Notes under the pieces: generated by a model
The model's database searches: none
What the model was told of the DNA's origin: nothing
Seen by the model: the letters and a program-made list of their open reading frames with translations, nothing else
Source of the DNA: Lachnospiraceae bacterium
GTDB lineage: Bacteria > Bacillota > Clostridia > Lachnospirales > Lachnospiraceae
Assembly: GCA_017538995.1 (NCBI GenBank)
Contig: JAFYHV010000163.1
Span: 1 to 45,218 of the forward strand
Reading direction: 5' to 3'
DNA length: 45,218 nucleotides
Translations under genes and position numbers: made by a program
Shown here: piece after piece, positions 8,197 to 17,102 of the stretch
How the letters are laid out: every line of letters starts with the position of its first letter
Numbering within the stretch: position 1 is the first letter of the stretch

Positions 8197-11112
8197 TTAT
8201 ACAAGATTTAAAACTTTGTCAAATAAGCCCTCGTTTTCCTTGATTTTTCCTTCGGCTCCTACTACGCAGATGTACTCTTTTTCGAATGCTGCTTTTATTC
8301 TTTCAGCAAGATCTCTGATATCTTCCTTGCTGCAGGATAATATCTCATCTCTGGCCTTCTGTCTGTCTTTCTCTTCCACACCTGTCAGATAGTAAACACA
8401 ATTTGCCTTACCTTCTGTAGATGCGGTCTGAGGTACATCGATATCGGAAATAGCTCCGATTATAAACTGATTCATCTGTCTGTCGCTGCATTCAAAATTT
8501 TCTACATAATCAGCAAGTTCTCTGTAAATTCTGAGAGTATTATTAATATGCGGATCTCTGTATGATACAAGCGAGCAAAGTCCCGACATCGTAAAATTGG
8601 CAAAGCATCCGTATGCACCGCCCTCTACTCTGACATTGTTCCAGAGATAATCATAAGCCATTATCGTTCTTAAAACATTGAATGCACCGGTAAATTTATA
8701 TCCTTTCGAAATATATTCACCCGACATTGCAACGAACTGAACCTGACCCGGGAAAATAAAGGCTTCATTTCCTTCATTGCAGTCAACTTCTATTCTGCTC
8801 TTTTCAAAATCACCTTTGTAAAGGCTGTCTATAAATGTTTTAAGTTCTTCATCAAGTTCATTCTGCTTTTCTGCAGGTGAAGTCAGATTAATGAAAAGAT
8901 TATCTTTTCTTAAAATCAAAGGTAAAAGATACTTAAACTCTTCAATTATCTTATCTAAAGAGTTTTCTTTATCTTTCTCAAGCTCCGAAATGAATTTGGC
9001 GGCATCCATACCGATGGATATGTCATTAATCTTAAACATCTTGTCAAAGTACGAAGTTGCTCTTGTAAGTGCAACGGTATGCGGTGAAGAAATCAGCATA
9101 CTCTCGCCCTGTGACTTAAGTTCGGACAAATACTCTCCGATTTTTTCTTTATCATCGAGAACACTGTTAAAAAGAACATCCGAAAGCAGTTCAAATACTT
9201 TCTTTTTGTTTTCATACAGGAACTTGATATTTATTTCAAAGAATGATTTCATTTCACCTGTTTTTATATTTCTGCAGGTGTTAAATGACATATTCATTCC
9301 GCCTGTATTAAGCTTTATTTCATTCGACAGTTCGCCGTAACTTAAATTCTTTGTATCAAGTCTTGCAAGCATATTAGCAAGCAGAGGCATGTATCTTATA
9401 TGTTCAAGCGAAATCGAATTGACATCAAAAAGTAATGTAAGATAAGCGATACCTGATGTGAAGATATCCTGCTTTAAGAATTTAACGCCTTCCAGATTAT
9501 ACAGTTTGTTCTTGTCAGGTCTGGTTTCTTTTTTAATATCCGAAACCTTTAAGAGTTTAATCTTTTCAAGATCTTCCTGCTTGTCCGGAGTCTTCTGATA
9601 TTCCTTTAAAGCCTTTGTATCTTCAACTATTTTGTCTATTTCTTCTTTTGAAAGGCTATCCTTCTTTTTCTTTAATGCATCCGCAAGTTCACTCTCTTTT
9701 TTAAGAGTAAGGCCTTTGACAGGAACGCCCATACAGAAGATGCAGTGATTGTTTTCAAGGAAATACTTTTTAAGAAGCTTTTCAAAATAGTCAGTTTCAA
9801 CAGCTTCTTTTAATTTTCTGTATGTCTCAAGGCTTTCCATATGATAAAGCGCAAGATCATCGTCATAAAGCCATGATTCTAAAAGATCGAGTCCGTATGC
9901 AAGACCCTTGGGAATACGACCGAAATCAGCTTCTCTGTATTTAAACTCTTCTCTTACAAGAAATGCTAAAAGAGTCTTCTTATCAAACCCTTCACGAACA
10001 GTTCTTTCAAGCTCGTCATTTATAATTCTTAAGAACTCATCTTTATCTTCTTTATTCGCACCCTTAGCATAAAATCCGAAAAGATTCTGCTTAATCGAGC
10101 AGTCGCTTGAAGCATAAACTTCATCACCAATTCCCGCATCAAGCAAAGCTTTTCTTAAAGGCGCTGCGGGATTGCCGCTGAAAGCATATTCAAACGCTCT
10201 TAAAACAATCGGCAGCTCTCTATCCGAATAATCAGAAAAACAGTATGTAAGATTAAGATAAGTCTTATCTTCATCATCTTCGTTTTCAGTCAAAGGATAT
10301 TCGATAACAGCCTCTCTTCTTTCGTCAAAAGGCTTTTGAGATGAAATTTCGGAATTAACTGTAATTTTTTCGTATTTGGATAAATACTCTTTATCGATAT
10401 ATTCAAGTCTTTCAGCCATATCGCAGTTTCCATATAGGAAAATATAGCTGTTCGAAGGATGATAATACTTCGAATGAAAATCAAGAAAATCTTCGTATGT
10501 TAAATCCGGAATTACATCGGGATCTCCGCCCGATTCAACGCCGTAAGGAGTATCGGGAAATATTGAATTCATGATCTGACGTTCAACAATATCGTCGGGA
10601 TCAGAGAAAGCGCCCTTCATTTCCGAATAAACAACACCGTTAATTGTCAGTTCATCATCGGCATTTTCAAGCTCGTAATGCCAGCCTTCCTGTCTGAATA
10701 TCTTCTCTTCCTTGTAGATGTTAGGATGAAATACAGCATCAAGATAAACATCCATCAGGTTCTTAAAATCAAAATCATTGCAACTTGCAACGGGATAAAC
10801 AGTCTTATCTGGATAAGTCATAGCATTTAAAAATGTATTGAGACTTCCTTTGCAAAGTTCAACAAACGGATCTTTTATGGGATATTTATCGCTTCCGCAA
10901 AGCACGGTATGCTCTACAATATGAGCAACACCCGTAGAATCCTTCGGAGGTGTTCTGAAACCTATGTAGAAGACTTTGTTTTCTTCCTCATTAGGCATCA
11001 CAACAACTCTCGCACCGGTTCGTTTATGAGTTAAAACATATGCGTCGCTGTTTATATCACTTAAAAATTTATGCTCTTTTATTTCATAAGTCTGAAGTTC
11101 TTCAAGCTTCAT
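8197..11112 (-). CDS. Zinc metalloprotease, M16C (PreP/insulinase-like) family
   Basis: A single-chain, clam-shell peptidase that degrades peptides inside its chamber, 971 aa, the size expected for the PreP-like M16C group. The inverted zinc motif HIVEH is at 64-68 (H64, E67, H68), and the distal Glu ligand is probably E164 in VYSEMKGAF. A helical M16C-associated linker with KKKDSLSKEEI-type coiled coil lies near 480-530, and the second, non-catalytic half follows to the C terminus. There is no signal peptide, so it is cytoplasmic. AAAGGAG about ten bases before ATG lies immediately after the upstream gene's terminator, leaving no space for a separate promoter; expression may rely on read-through or a promoter I cannot see. 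Confidence 0.94.
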   Translation of the reverse strand: MKLEELQTYEIKEHKFLSDINSDAYVLTHKRTGARVVVMPNEEENKVFYIGFRTPPKDSTGVAHIVEHTVLCGSDKYPIKDPFVELCKGSLNTFLNAMTYPDKTVYPVASCNDFDFKNLMDVYLDAVFHPNIYKEEKIFRQEGWHYELENADDELTINGVVYSEMKGAFSDPDDIVERQIMNSIFPDTPYGVESGGDPDVIPDLTYEDFLDFHSKYYHPSNSYIFLYGNCDMAERLEYIDKEYLSKYEKITVNSEISSQKPFDERREAVIEYPLTENEDDEDKTYLNLTYCFSDYSDRELPIVLRAFEYAFSGNPAAPLRKALLDAGIGDEVYASSDCSIKQNLFGFYAKGANKEDKDEFLRIINDELERTVREGFDKKTLLAFLVREEFKYREADFGRIPKGLAYGLDLLESWLYDDDLALYHMESLETYRKLKEAVETDYFEKLLKKYFLENNHCIFCMGVPVKGLTLKKESELADALKKKKDSLSKEEIDKIVEDTKALKEYQKTPDKQEDLEKIKLLKVSDIKKETRPDKNKLYNLEGVKFLKQDIFTSGIAYLTLLFDVNSISLEHIRYMPLLANMLARLDTKNLSYGELSNEIKLNTGGMNMSFNTCRNIKTGEMKSFFEINIKFLYENKKKVFELLSDVLFNSVLDDKEKIGEYLSELKSQGESMLISSPHTVALTRATSYFDKMFKINDISIGMDAAKFISELEKDKENSLDKIIEEFKYLLPLILRKDNLFINLTSPAEKQNELDEELKTFIDSLYKGDFEKSRIEVDCNEGNEAFIFPGQVQFVAMSGEYISKGYKFTGAFNVLRTIMAYDYLWNNVRVEGGAYGCFANFTMSGLCSLVSYRDPHINNTLRIYRELADYVENFECSDRQMNQFIIGAISDIDVPQTASTEGKANCVYYLTGVEEKDRQKARDEILSCSKEDIRDLAERIKAAFEKEYICVVGAEGKIKENEGLFDKVLNLV

Positions 11113-11134
11113 AAAATCCGTCTCCTTTAAAAAG

Positions 11135-11154
11135 CGGAGAGATTGCTCTCTCCG
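11135..11154 (-). terminator. Terminator between the EAL protein gene and the M16C peptidase gene
   Basis: Perfect 7-bp stem CGGAGAG/CTCTCCG with T runs on both sides, so it could also act on plus-strand transcripts. On the minus strand the T tail runs into the ribosome binding site of the peptidase gene. Confidence 0.8.
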
Positions 11155-11186
11155 TATTTTTTTAGGTATTTAAATCCGAGTTTAAA

Positions 11187-13982
11187 TTACATTACATTAT
11201 CAAGTTCCTTACAGTATTTAGGAATATAAATGTAAATATTTTCAAACAGTTTGGAGGCAGTTGCCATATACTGGTACGAACCTTCTTCAGTTTCAATCTT
11301 CTTGTTGTAGAATTCGGTATCCGTAATAATCTTCTGGAATACAGGAACATCATACTGGTTAACGGGATCGGGCGAGTTTCCTAAATCCGCATAAATGTTA
11401 CCGCCGGTGATCTCAAGTCTGCCCTTCATACCGCCGAGGCTGACAGGATTAGCCGCAAGTAATACAACCTTATGAACACCGTTCTGGATTCTTGTCATGC
11501 CGTAGCCGTGATATGTTCCGATACCGCCGACTTCAGAACCTTCAACATAGATAAATACCTGCTCTGCCGAACTTCTGATATCCATATCACCGTCAAGTGA
11601 ACCGATGCCCATACCGCTCATTGAATGTACGTTACATGATACAAATCCGGAGTTGATGTAAATTCTTCCCTTACCGTACTGAAGAACACCGATACCAGTT
11701 GCACGGCTACCCGAAGCTTCAAGCTCAATATCTGCACTGGTATTGATTTCTACCCTGCCTTCCATGGAACCGATACCGATAGCATCGGCACCTGAAGCTG
11801 AAATAGCAACATGGGACTGATTGACAATAATCTGTGTATATCCCTGAAGTGAACCGATTCCGACTACTCTTGAACCGTTTACGATGATTTCAACATTACC
11901 GGAATCAAGTTTAATCTTCGAATTATCATCAGCAAGATAACCGCCGATAGCAAATGCCTGGTCAGAGTTTGCTTCAATTCTAAGTGTACCTGTACCTTCG
12001 AAACTGATATCTCCGTAAGGTGTCTTTTCATCAGAACCGGTACCGATACCGATACCGTTGTTGTGGTCAACTCTGATGGTAAGATTACCCTTGCCCTGAA
12101 TGATAAGTCTTGATGTGGAAGGAACTTTGATACCTTCATAAGAGAATATGTTGTTACCCTCAAGAGTAAGTGTAACAAATGAATTCTCACCGATTTCAAT
12201 GGTAGGATTGTTTCTTCCTCGTATATTAACATCCTTAAGATTGATAATGGTTTCTTTATTATCTGGAACCTTAATGGACATGTTAACTTCTTTTTTGCTC
12301 TTAAGTCCGACAAGATTAACCGAAGGCTGTTCGACGATAATCTGTGAATAGAAATCGAGAGCAAGGTTGATAAGAGAAACCGTCTCGAAATTGCCGGGTG
12401 TATAGGACTTGTTTTCAAGAGCAAGCTTGGCGAGTTTAAGGTTGATGGCCATAATCTCGTCTTCTATTTCAGATGAAATCGAATCAGCTATAACGCTGTT
12501 GGGACGTCCTGTATAGAAGCCCTGAATTAAGTGACAGCCAAGCTGTATAACCATCTGAAGTTCATCGGGAGTTTCAACACCTTCTGCAAGAATCTTCATG
12601 CCGTGATTGTTACCGAACGAAATTGTATTGGAAACAATCTGCTGTTTTCTCGAGTCTGTATCGATACCCATGATGATGGAATGGTCAATCTTGATATAAT
12701 GCGGCGAGTTATTAAGAAGCGTGGATGCATTCGAATAACCTGTACCGTAATCATCGAGTGCAAGTTCACATCCGGATTTCTTCATGTACTTGTGTACCGT
12801 CTCGCATGAATCTTCTGACTGCATACCGTTTTCGGTAATCTCTATAACGAGGTTTTTCATAACGTCCTTGTATTGAACATACAAATCGTTAAACTCGTCT
12901 TCTTTTATGATAACTGTTGGAATTGAGTTAATGAAAAGCTTCCGGTTTTCGAAAATCGATGCATTCTCATTCATAATCTTAAGTACGTTAAAGAATGTAT
13001 AATGCTCAACTTCGTAAAGTCTGTCGTTTCGCTCAGCCATTTCAAGAACGTCGACAGGCGAGAAACCGATTTCCTTGTTGGTTCTCATAAGTGCTTCATA
13101 AGCATAAATCTTACCTGTTTTGGCAGATACGATAGGCTGGAAATTATACTGAAGTTCATTGCCGTCAAGAATCTTTTTAATCTTGTCGTTTCTTAAGTAC
13201 TCAGTTTCCTGACGCTTTAATGCATCCTGTGAGAAGTAATGAGGCTCGCTCTTTGAGAACATGGATGCTTCCATTGCGGCGAATCCTGCATATGTTAAAA
13301 GATCTTCATAGATTTTACCCTGGCTGGAAGATGCATAACCACAGTAAACACAGAAGTTTTCGGATGATGGCAAATGAAGAAGAATCGCATTGATCTCATC
13401 CATAAGATTCTTATGGTAAGTCTGGATATCTTTTAACTCGACTTCATTGGTCATAACCAGAAATTCATGTCCGGATTTACAGCCTAAAGTAACGAATCTT
13501 TCACCCATTCGTTTCTGATACATCTTAAATACTTCGCCGATTTCAGCTTTAATATCAGCCGCTTTCTGTGAACCCACGAAATGACGGAGATGTTCAAGAC
13601 CTTCTATTTCAAAAATTGCCAGATAAACATCGGACATTGAAATAGCAAGCTGCTGTATGGCCTTATCCGAAAACGTATCAAGATAAAGCAGACCCGTCTC
13701 GGGATCTACATCAGCTGAATCTGTGATATTTAAGAAAATGGGTAAATCTTCTCTCTGAAAGGCCTTTACCATTTTAAACGCAATGAAAAGACCGACAATA
13801 AAGAATGCTGCTCCCAGTATGAAATATGCGAGTGCAAACCAGGTAAGTCTGAAGAATGCATATATATAATATGCGCCTACTGCAAATAAAAGGAAGGCAA
13901 GCACTATAAAAATATTCTCGATAATGAGATAATATCGTATTTTTTTATATCCGCTGACCTTCTTGTCCTGTTCTAAATCCAT
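11187..13982 (-). CDS. Membrane c-di-GMP phosphodiesterase (EAL) fused to a beta-helix-like repeat domain
   Basis: 931 aa. Two transmembrane helices (about 17-45 and 48-72) flanked by Lys-rich cytoplasmic ends place the rest of the protein in the cytoplasm. A GGDEF-like domain (about 93-250) is degenerate, with GHEF at 171-174 and no active-site pair. The EAL domain (about 264-500) looks intact: EAL at 296-298, N352, E381, D410-D411, K431, E467 and QGF at 487-489, so c-di-GMP hydrolysis is expected. After a helical linker, residues about 575-870 form a Gly/Ile-rich repeat, with GIGS/GIGT-type motifs at about 27-29-residue spacing (near 708, 736, 763, 792, 820), as in right-handed beta-helices or Cthe_2159-like domains. 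A promoter and weak SD lie upstream; the gene ends at a strong terminator. What the repeat domain binds is unknown. Confidence 0.9.
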   Translation of the reverse strand: MDLEQDKKVSGYKKIRYYLIIENIFIVLAFLLFAVGAYYIYAFFRLTWFALAYFILGAAFFIVGLFIAFKMVKAFQREDLPIFLNITDSADVDPETGLLYLDTFSDKAIQQLAISMSDVYLAIFEIEGLEHLRHFVGSQKAADIKAEIGEVFKMYQKRMGERFVTLGCKSGHEFLVMTNEVELKDIQTYHKNLMDEINAILLHLPSSENFCVYCGYASSSQGKIYEDLLTYAGFAAMEASMFSKSEPHYFSQDALKRQETEYLRNDKIKKILDGNELQYNFQPIVSAKTGKIYAYEALMRTNKEIGFSPVDVLEMAERNDRLYEVEHYTFFNVLKIMNENASIFENRKLFINSIPTVIIKEDEFNDLYVQYKDVMKNLVIEITENGMQSEDSCETVHKYMKKSGCELALDDYGTGYSNASTLLNNSPHYIKIDHSIIMGIDTDSRKQQIVSNTISFGNNHGMKILAEGVETPDELQMVIQLGCHLIQGFYTGRPNSVIADSISSEIEDEIMAINLKLAKLALENKSYTPGNFETVSLINLALDFYSQIIVEQPSVNLVGLKSKKEVNMSIKVPDNKETIINLKDVNIRGRNNPTIEIGENSFVTLTLEGNNIFSYEGIKVPSTSRLIIQGKGNLTIRVDHNNGIGIGTGSDEKTPYGDISFEGTGTLRIEANSDQAFAIGGYLADDNSKIKLDSGNVEIIVNGSRVVGIGSLQGYTQIIVNQSHVAISASGADAIGIGSMEGRVEINTSADIELEASGSRATGIGVLQYGKGRIYINSGFVSCNVHSMSGMGIGSLDGDMDIRSSAEQVFIYVEGSEVGGIGTYHGYGMTRIQNGVHKVVLLAANPVSLGGMKGRLEITGGNIYADLGNSPDPVNQYDVPVFQKIITDTEFYNKKIETEEGSYQYMATASKLFENIYIYIPKYCKELDNVM

Positions 13983-13993
13983 AAATAATTATT

Positions 13994-14032
13994 CCCCATA
14001 GTTTGATATTTTATTATACCAAAACTACGGGG
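13994..14032 (-). terminator. Inverted repeat overlapping the promoter of the EAL gene
   Basis: CCCC-TAGTTT arms pair with AAACTA-GGGG (one G-T pair) just downstream of the 14043-14441 stop codon. It may terminate the upstream operon. Its 5' arm contains part of the next gene's promoter spacer, and the -10 lies in its loop. Confidence 0.45.
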
Positions 14033-14041
14033 AAAACACAA
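14013..14041 (-). promoter_or_regulatory. Promoter of the EAL/beta-helix gene
   Basis: TTGTGT (14036-14041), 17-bp spacer, TATAAT (14013-14018) with TGG before it (extended -10). Confidence 0.6.
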
Positions 14042-14042
14042 G

Positions 14043-14441
14043 TTAAGTCGAGAAAGCAAGAAGTGCCAATTTATTGAAAACTATTTCTTCGTCAAAATAC
14101 TTTTCATCGGAAGAATGAAGCTCTAAGTATTCGTCTGCAGTAAGTGTTTTTGATTTGTAAACTTCCTTGCCGTTCTTTTCGGAATATACGCCTACTTTGA
14201 ATTTAAGTTTAAGCTGTTTAACAGCCTGATAAACAAAATCTTCGCTGTTTATGTTTGCAAGAAGATCGCAGATTTTTACATTCCTCTGTTCTTCTTCACC
14301 GAAAAACTTGTTAAACACAGCTTTGACCTTAAAAGGAACATCTTCGAATGCCATCAGTTCGGCGACACTCATCTGTGCTCCGACATATATATGAGTCATA
14401 TCCTGTACGACTGCTTTAAACTCTCTGTTAATCTGTTCCAT
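14043..14441 (-). CDS. Unknown protein of 132 aa, last gene of the ligA-metA operon
   Basis: I do not recognise this family. The protein is small, soluble and acidic, without signal peptide, membrane helix or cysteine pair except one Cys. The N-terminal half looks helical (MEQINREFKAVVQD, MSVAELMAF); the C-terminal half mixes strands (KLKFKVGVYSE) with an acidic helix (LTADEYLELHSSDEKYF). It begins six bases after the stop of the sigma-like gene with only a weak SD, so it is probably co-translated with it. That tight pairing suggests a shared role, but nothing in the sequence shows what it is. Confidence 0.75.
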   Translation of the reverse strand: MEQINREFKAVVQDMTHIYVGAQMSVAELMAFEDVPFKVKAVFNKFFGEEEQRNVKICDLLANINSEDFVYQAVKQLKLKFKVGVYSEKNGKEVYKSKTLTADEYLELHSSDEKYFDEEIVFNKLALLAFST

Positions 14442-14447
14442 ATTTTT

Positions 14448-15185
14448 TTATTTAGGTTCGTCAATAATTTCAATACCGCCGGTAATCTGCAAAACCTCTT
14501 TAATAAAGTCTTCTTCAAAATCACCGAATTTGCAGAGTTCTTCAATGGTAACGTTTCTCTGAAGAGTTTCGTAAAGCTCTTTAGCCTTTTCCAATACCTC
14601 ATTAGCATTTTCGGCCCAGGTATTTATCTTTGCGGCCTCATTGTTATCGTCGTATAAAAGCTCTTCCATTGCACTCATTATTCCGTCGGTAATAAAACCG
14701 TCGAGTTCCTTTGCGGAGCTTTTTTTATCAAGCGACTCTAAAATAACGGCCAGCGCAACATTTCCCTCGCCGATTAAATCTTCGATGGGAACGCCCGAAC
14801 CTGTGTAAAGCTTAGACATTTCAACAATATCGTGAAGATAGCTTTCAATTACCTGATCTCTTAAAACACTTTCTCCTTCAGCGAATCTTTTAAGAATGTC
14901 ATGCTTTTCTTTCTGGGTGTATTTCTTTACACCTTCAAGTTCATCGATGTACATCTGAAGGAAATCGACATCTTCCTCGTCTAAAATCTCATCGAAATCA
15001 AACGGTTCGTCGACACCGATTTTTGCATCGTAAAGGAAATTGTATATAAATTGTTTTTTCTCTTCATCCAGATTAATATCTTTAAAATACGAATCGACAT
15101 CTTCTTTGCTGACGCAGTTGCCGTTCTCTCTGCCGTATTTTAAGAGCTTATCCATCTGTGATATAAAAAGTTTTTTCTCGTCCAT
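14448..15185 (-). CDS. Sigma-70-like protein lacking regions 2.4 and 4
   Basis: 245 aa. The N terminus (1-58) resembles sigma region 1.1 (LLKYGRENGNCVSKEDVDSY, then IYNFLYDAKIGV). An acidic linker follows. Residues 97-152 match regions 1.2-2.2: LRDQVIESYLHDIVEMSKLY and then GVPIEDLIGEGNVALAVILE correspond to the core-binding segment of RpoD (LIQEGNIGL). The promoter-melting part (about 155-178) keeps only the spacing, without the Trp/aromatic residues. Residues 187-235 resemble region 3 (NVTIEELCKFGDFEEDFIKEVL). The chain then ends, with no region 4. It may bind RNA polymerase core or be a remnant with a new role; promoter recognition looks unlikely. It lies 12 bases after the rhomboid-like gene. 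Confidence 0.75.
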   Translation of the reverse strand: MDEKKLFISQMDKLLKYGRENGNCVSKEDVDSYFKDINLDEEKKQFIYNFLYDAKIGVDEPFDFDEILDEEDVDFLQMYIDELEGVKKYTQKEKHDILKRFAEGESVLRDQVIESYLHDIVEMSKLYTGSGVPIEDLIGEGNVALAVILESLDKKSSAKELDGFITDGIMSAMEELLYDDNNEAAKINTWAENANEVLEKAKELYETLQRNVTIEELCKFGDFEEDFIKEVLQITGGIEIIDEPK

Positions 15186-15197
15186 TTTTATTACCGG

Positions 15198-16139
15198 TTA
15201 TTCAATATGTTTGTGTGTAAATAAATGCTCGTTACAGTATTCGTAATTGCCGTTACATTTCGAGCAGTATCTGAATGTCAGTGAAGGATTGGAAACATCG
15301 GTCTGTCCGCATATAGCACATTTATGTCTTATCTGCGATACGGGTTCTGACACAGCCTTAATCTTCTTTTTGAATTCCTGCTGGCGTTTAATTTCCTTAA
15401 ATCTCTTTTTGCCTTTTCTTAAAATCAGATAGAAAATCAGTACATTAAGAAGTGATGTACTTACCGCAACAAGTGTTATGATTCCGCTGTTAAATCCGCC
15501 CTGAACAAATGCAAGAAGTACGCTTACACCAAGAACGATTAAGTATATGATTCCGAGCACTTTTACCTTTATCGGAATAATAAAGAAAAGAAGCACTCTC
15601 ATATTCGGATATGTTATGGCATATGCAAGGAATATCGAAAGGTTCAGATAATATGTACCGAAGCTGAACGACATATAATGGAAGAACCACGAGCCGCCAA
15701 GTGATGCCGGACATGTCTTGCCGAGTGCCATAGTGTAATAACCCTCAAGGTTTGCAACATAATCGGGTGCAATAAGTTTAAAATAACCGAAAAGTAAAAA
15801 TGCGCCGAGAATCGTCAGGAATATACCTGTGAAGAAGAAAAAGTTGAATGCAAATTTACCCCACGCAACCTCAAGGTTTCTGCCGATCGAATAATAAAAG
15901 AATAAGAAAATCAGCACGAAAAATACATTTGAAGCACCGTCCGGAACAAATATCCATGATACAAGTCTCCAGACCTGTCCGTGAACTATAGCCTCGGGAT
16001 TAAGTGTAATAAAGTATATCCAGTCGGGTTTTACGAGGTTCATTAAGAATCCGAAGGCATATATAATTACAATTATAAGAGGTAAATTCGGAATCGCATA
16101 TTTGCCGAATTTTCTCTCCATTTTGTTAAACCATGTCAT
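15198..16139 (-). CDS. Rhomboid-like membrane protein without catalytic residues, with C-terminal zinc ribbon
   Basis: 313 aa with about six membrane helices between residues 15 and 240. Rhomboid-family features are the GQVWRLVSWIFVP segment (54-66) and the AYAITYPNMRVLLFF plus IPIKVK stretch (172-193), typical of bacterial rhomboids. The GxSG catalytic motif that should precede this stretch is replaced by GTYYLNLSIF, so no serine protease dyad can be assigned. A basic cytoplasmic linker (241-272) leads to a Cys-rich module: C274/C277, C292/C295 and C302 with H305, H309 and H311 nearby. It probably binds a protein or regulates its stability rather than cutting it, which is inference. It lies between metA and the sigma-like gene with gaps of 12-17 bases. 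Confidence 0.8.
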   Translation of the reverse strand: MTWFNKMERKFGKYAIPNLPLIIVIIYAFGFLMNLVKPDWIYFITLNPEAIVHGQVWRLVSWIFVPDGASNVFFVLIFLFFYYSIGRNLEVAWGKFAFNFFFFTGIFLTILGAFLLFGYFKLIAPDYVANLEGYYTMALGKTCPASLGGSWFFHYMSFSFGTYYLNLSIFLAYAITYPNMRVLLFFIIPIKVKVLGIIYLIVLGVSVLLAFVQGGFNSGIITLVAVSTSLLNVLIFYLILRKGKKRFKEIKRQQEFKKKIKAVSEPVSQIRHKCAICGQTDVSNPSLTFRYCSKCNGNYEYCNEHLFTHKHIE

Positions 16140-16156
16140 AATAAGCAGTCCTTATA

Positions 16157-17092
16157 CTATAATGATGCACTGTCAAAACCGATATTCTCCACATCATAGG
16201 GAGTAATCTGATATACATAGTAATTAAGCCAGTTGCTGTAAAGATTTATACTGTGACTTCTCCACTGTAAAAGAGGTCTGTTCTTGGGATTGTCATCAGG
16301 ATAATAATTGTAAGGAATCTTGGGATTAAGACCCTTGCCTATATCTCTCTTGTACTCACTGTCGAGCGTATATCTGTCATACTCGGGATGCCCTGTTACA
16401 AACACCTGCTTACCACCTTCGCTTATACAGATAAATACGCCTGCCTCGTCTGATTCAGCCAGGATTTTAAGCTTGTCGCAGTTCTCGACATCCTCTTTGC
16501 TGACTTCAGTATATCTTGAATGAGGAGCATAAAACTCATCATCAAAACCTCTTACCAGCGGCTCCTTTCTGTTTTTAACCCTGTGCTTGTAAATACCGGT
16601 AATCTTTTCTTTTAATTCTTTCTTTTCGAGTCCGAAATGATAGTAAAGTCCGGCCTGCGCACCCCAGCAGATATGAAGTGTACTGGTAACATTCTTCTTG
16701 GACCATTCAAAAATCTGGCAGAGTTCTTCCCAGTAATCAACCTCTTCGAAAGCGAGCTGCTCAACGGGAGCGCCTGTGATAATTAAACCATCGAATTTCT
16801 CGTTCTTTATTTCATCATAAAAGGTATAAAACTTGTTTAAATGGCTTGCGGATGTATTCTGAGAAATGTGTGATTTTACATTTAAGAAAGTAACATCCAC
16901 CTGTAAGGGAGTATTGGATAAAACTCTTAAGAGCTGAAGTTCTGTCTCTTCTTTTAAGGGCATTACGTTAAGAATCGCAACCTTAATAGGTCTGATGTCC
17001 TGATGCATAGCCCTGGTTTCATCCATCACAAATATATTTTCGTTTTCGAGTGTCTCTTTTGCAGGGAGATCACTTTGTGTTCTGATTGGCAT
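16157..17092 (-). CDS. metA: Homoserine O-acetyltransferase, MetA family
   Basis: Activates homoserine for methionine synthesis. 311 aa. The N-terminal [10 protein letters not shown] segment and [10 protein letters not shown] are family hallmarks. The catalytic Cys is residue 142 in [10 protein letters not shown]235 and E237 lie in GHPEYDRYT. Residue 111 is Glu (TGAPVE). In this family Glu111 favours acetyl-CoA and Gly111 succinyl-CoA (known from Bacillus cereus versus E. coli), so acetylation is predicted despite the frequent 'succinyltransferase' label. AAGGAG precedes the start. It follows ligA by 10 bases, so it is in an operon with DNA ligase and has no SAM riboswitch of its own. Confidence 0.97.
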   Translation of the reverse strand: MPIRTQSDLPAKETLENENIFVMDETRAMHQDIRPIKVAILNVMPLKEETELQLLRVLSNTPLQVDVTFLNVKSHISQNTSASHLNKFYTFYDEIKNEKFDGLIITGAPVEQLAFEEVDYWEELCQIFEWSKKNVTSTLHICWGAQAGLYYHFGLEKKELKEKITGIYKHRVKNRKEPLVRGFDDEFYAPHSRYTEVSKEDVENCDKLKILAESDEAGVFICISEGGKQVFVTGHPEYDRYTLDSEYKRDIGKGLNPKIPYNYYPDDNPKNRPLLQWRSHSINLYSNWLNYYVYQITPYDVENIGFDSASL

Positions 17093-17102
17093 TTCTGACT
17101 CC

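Noticed and set aside
8891-9340. 149-codon plus-strand open frame
   Set aside because: Antisense shadow of the M16C protease gene, with no SD and no domain.
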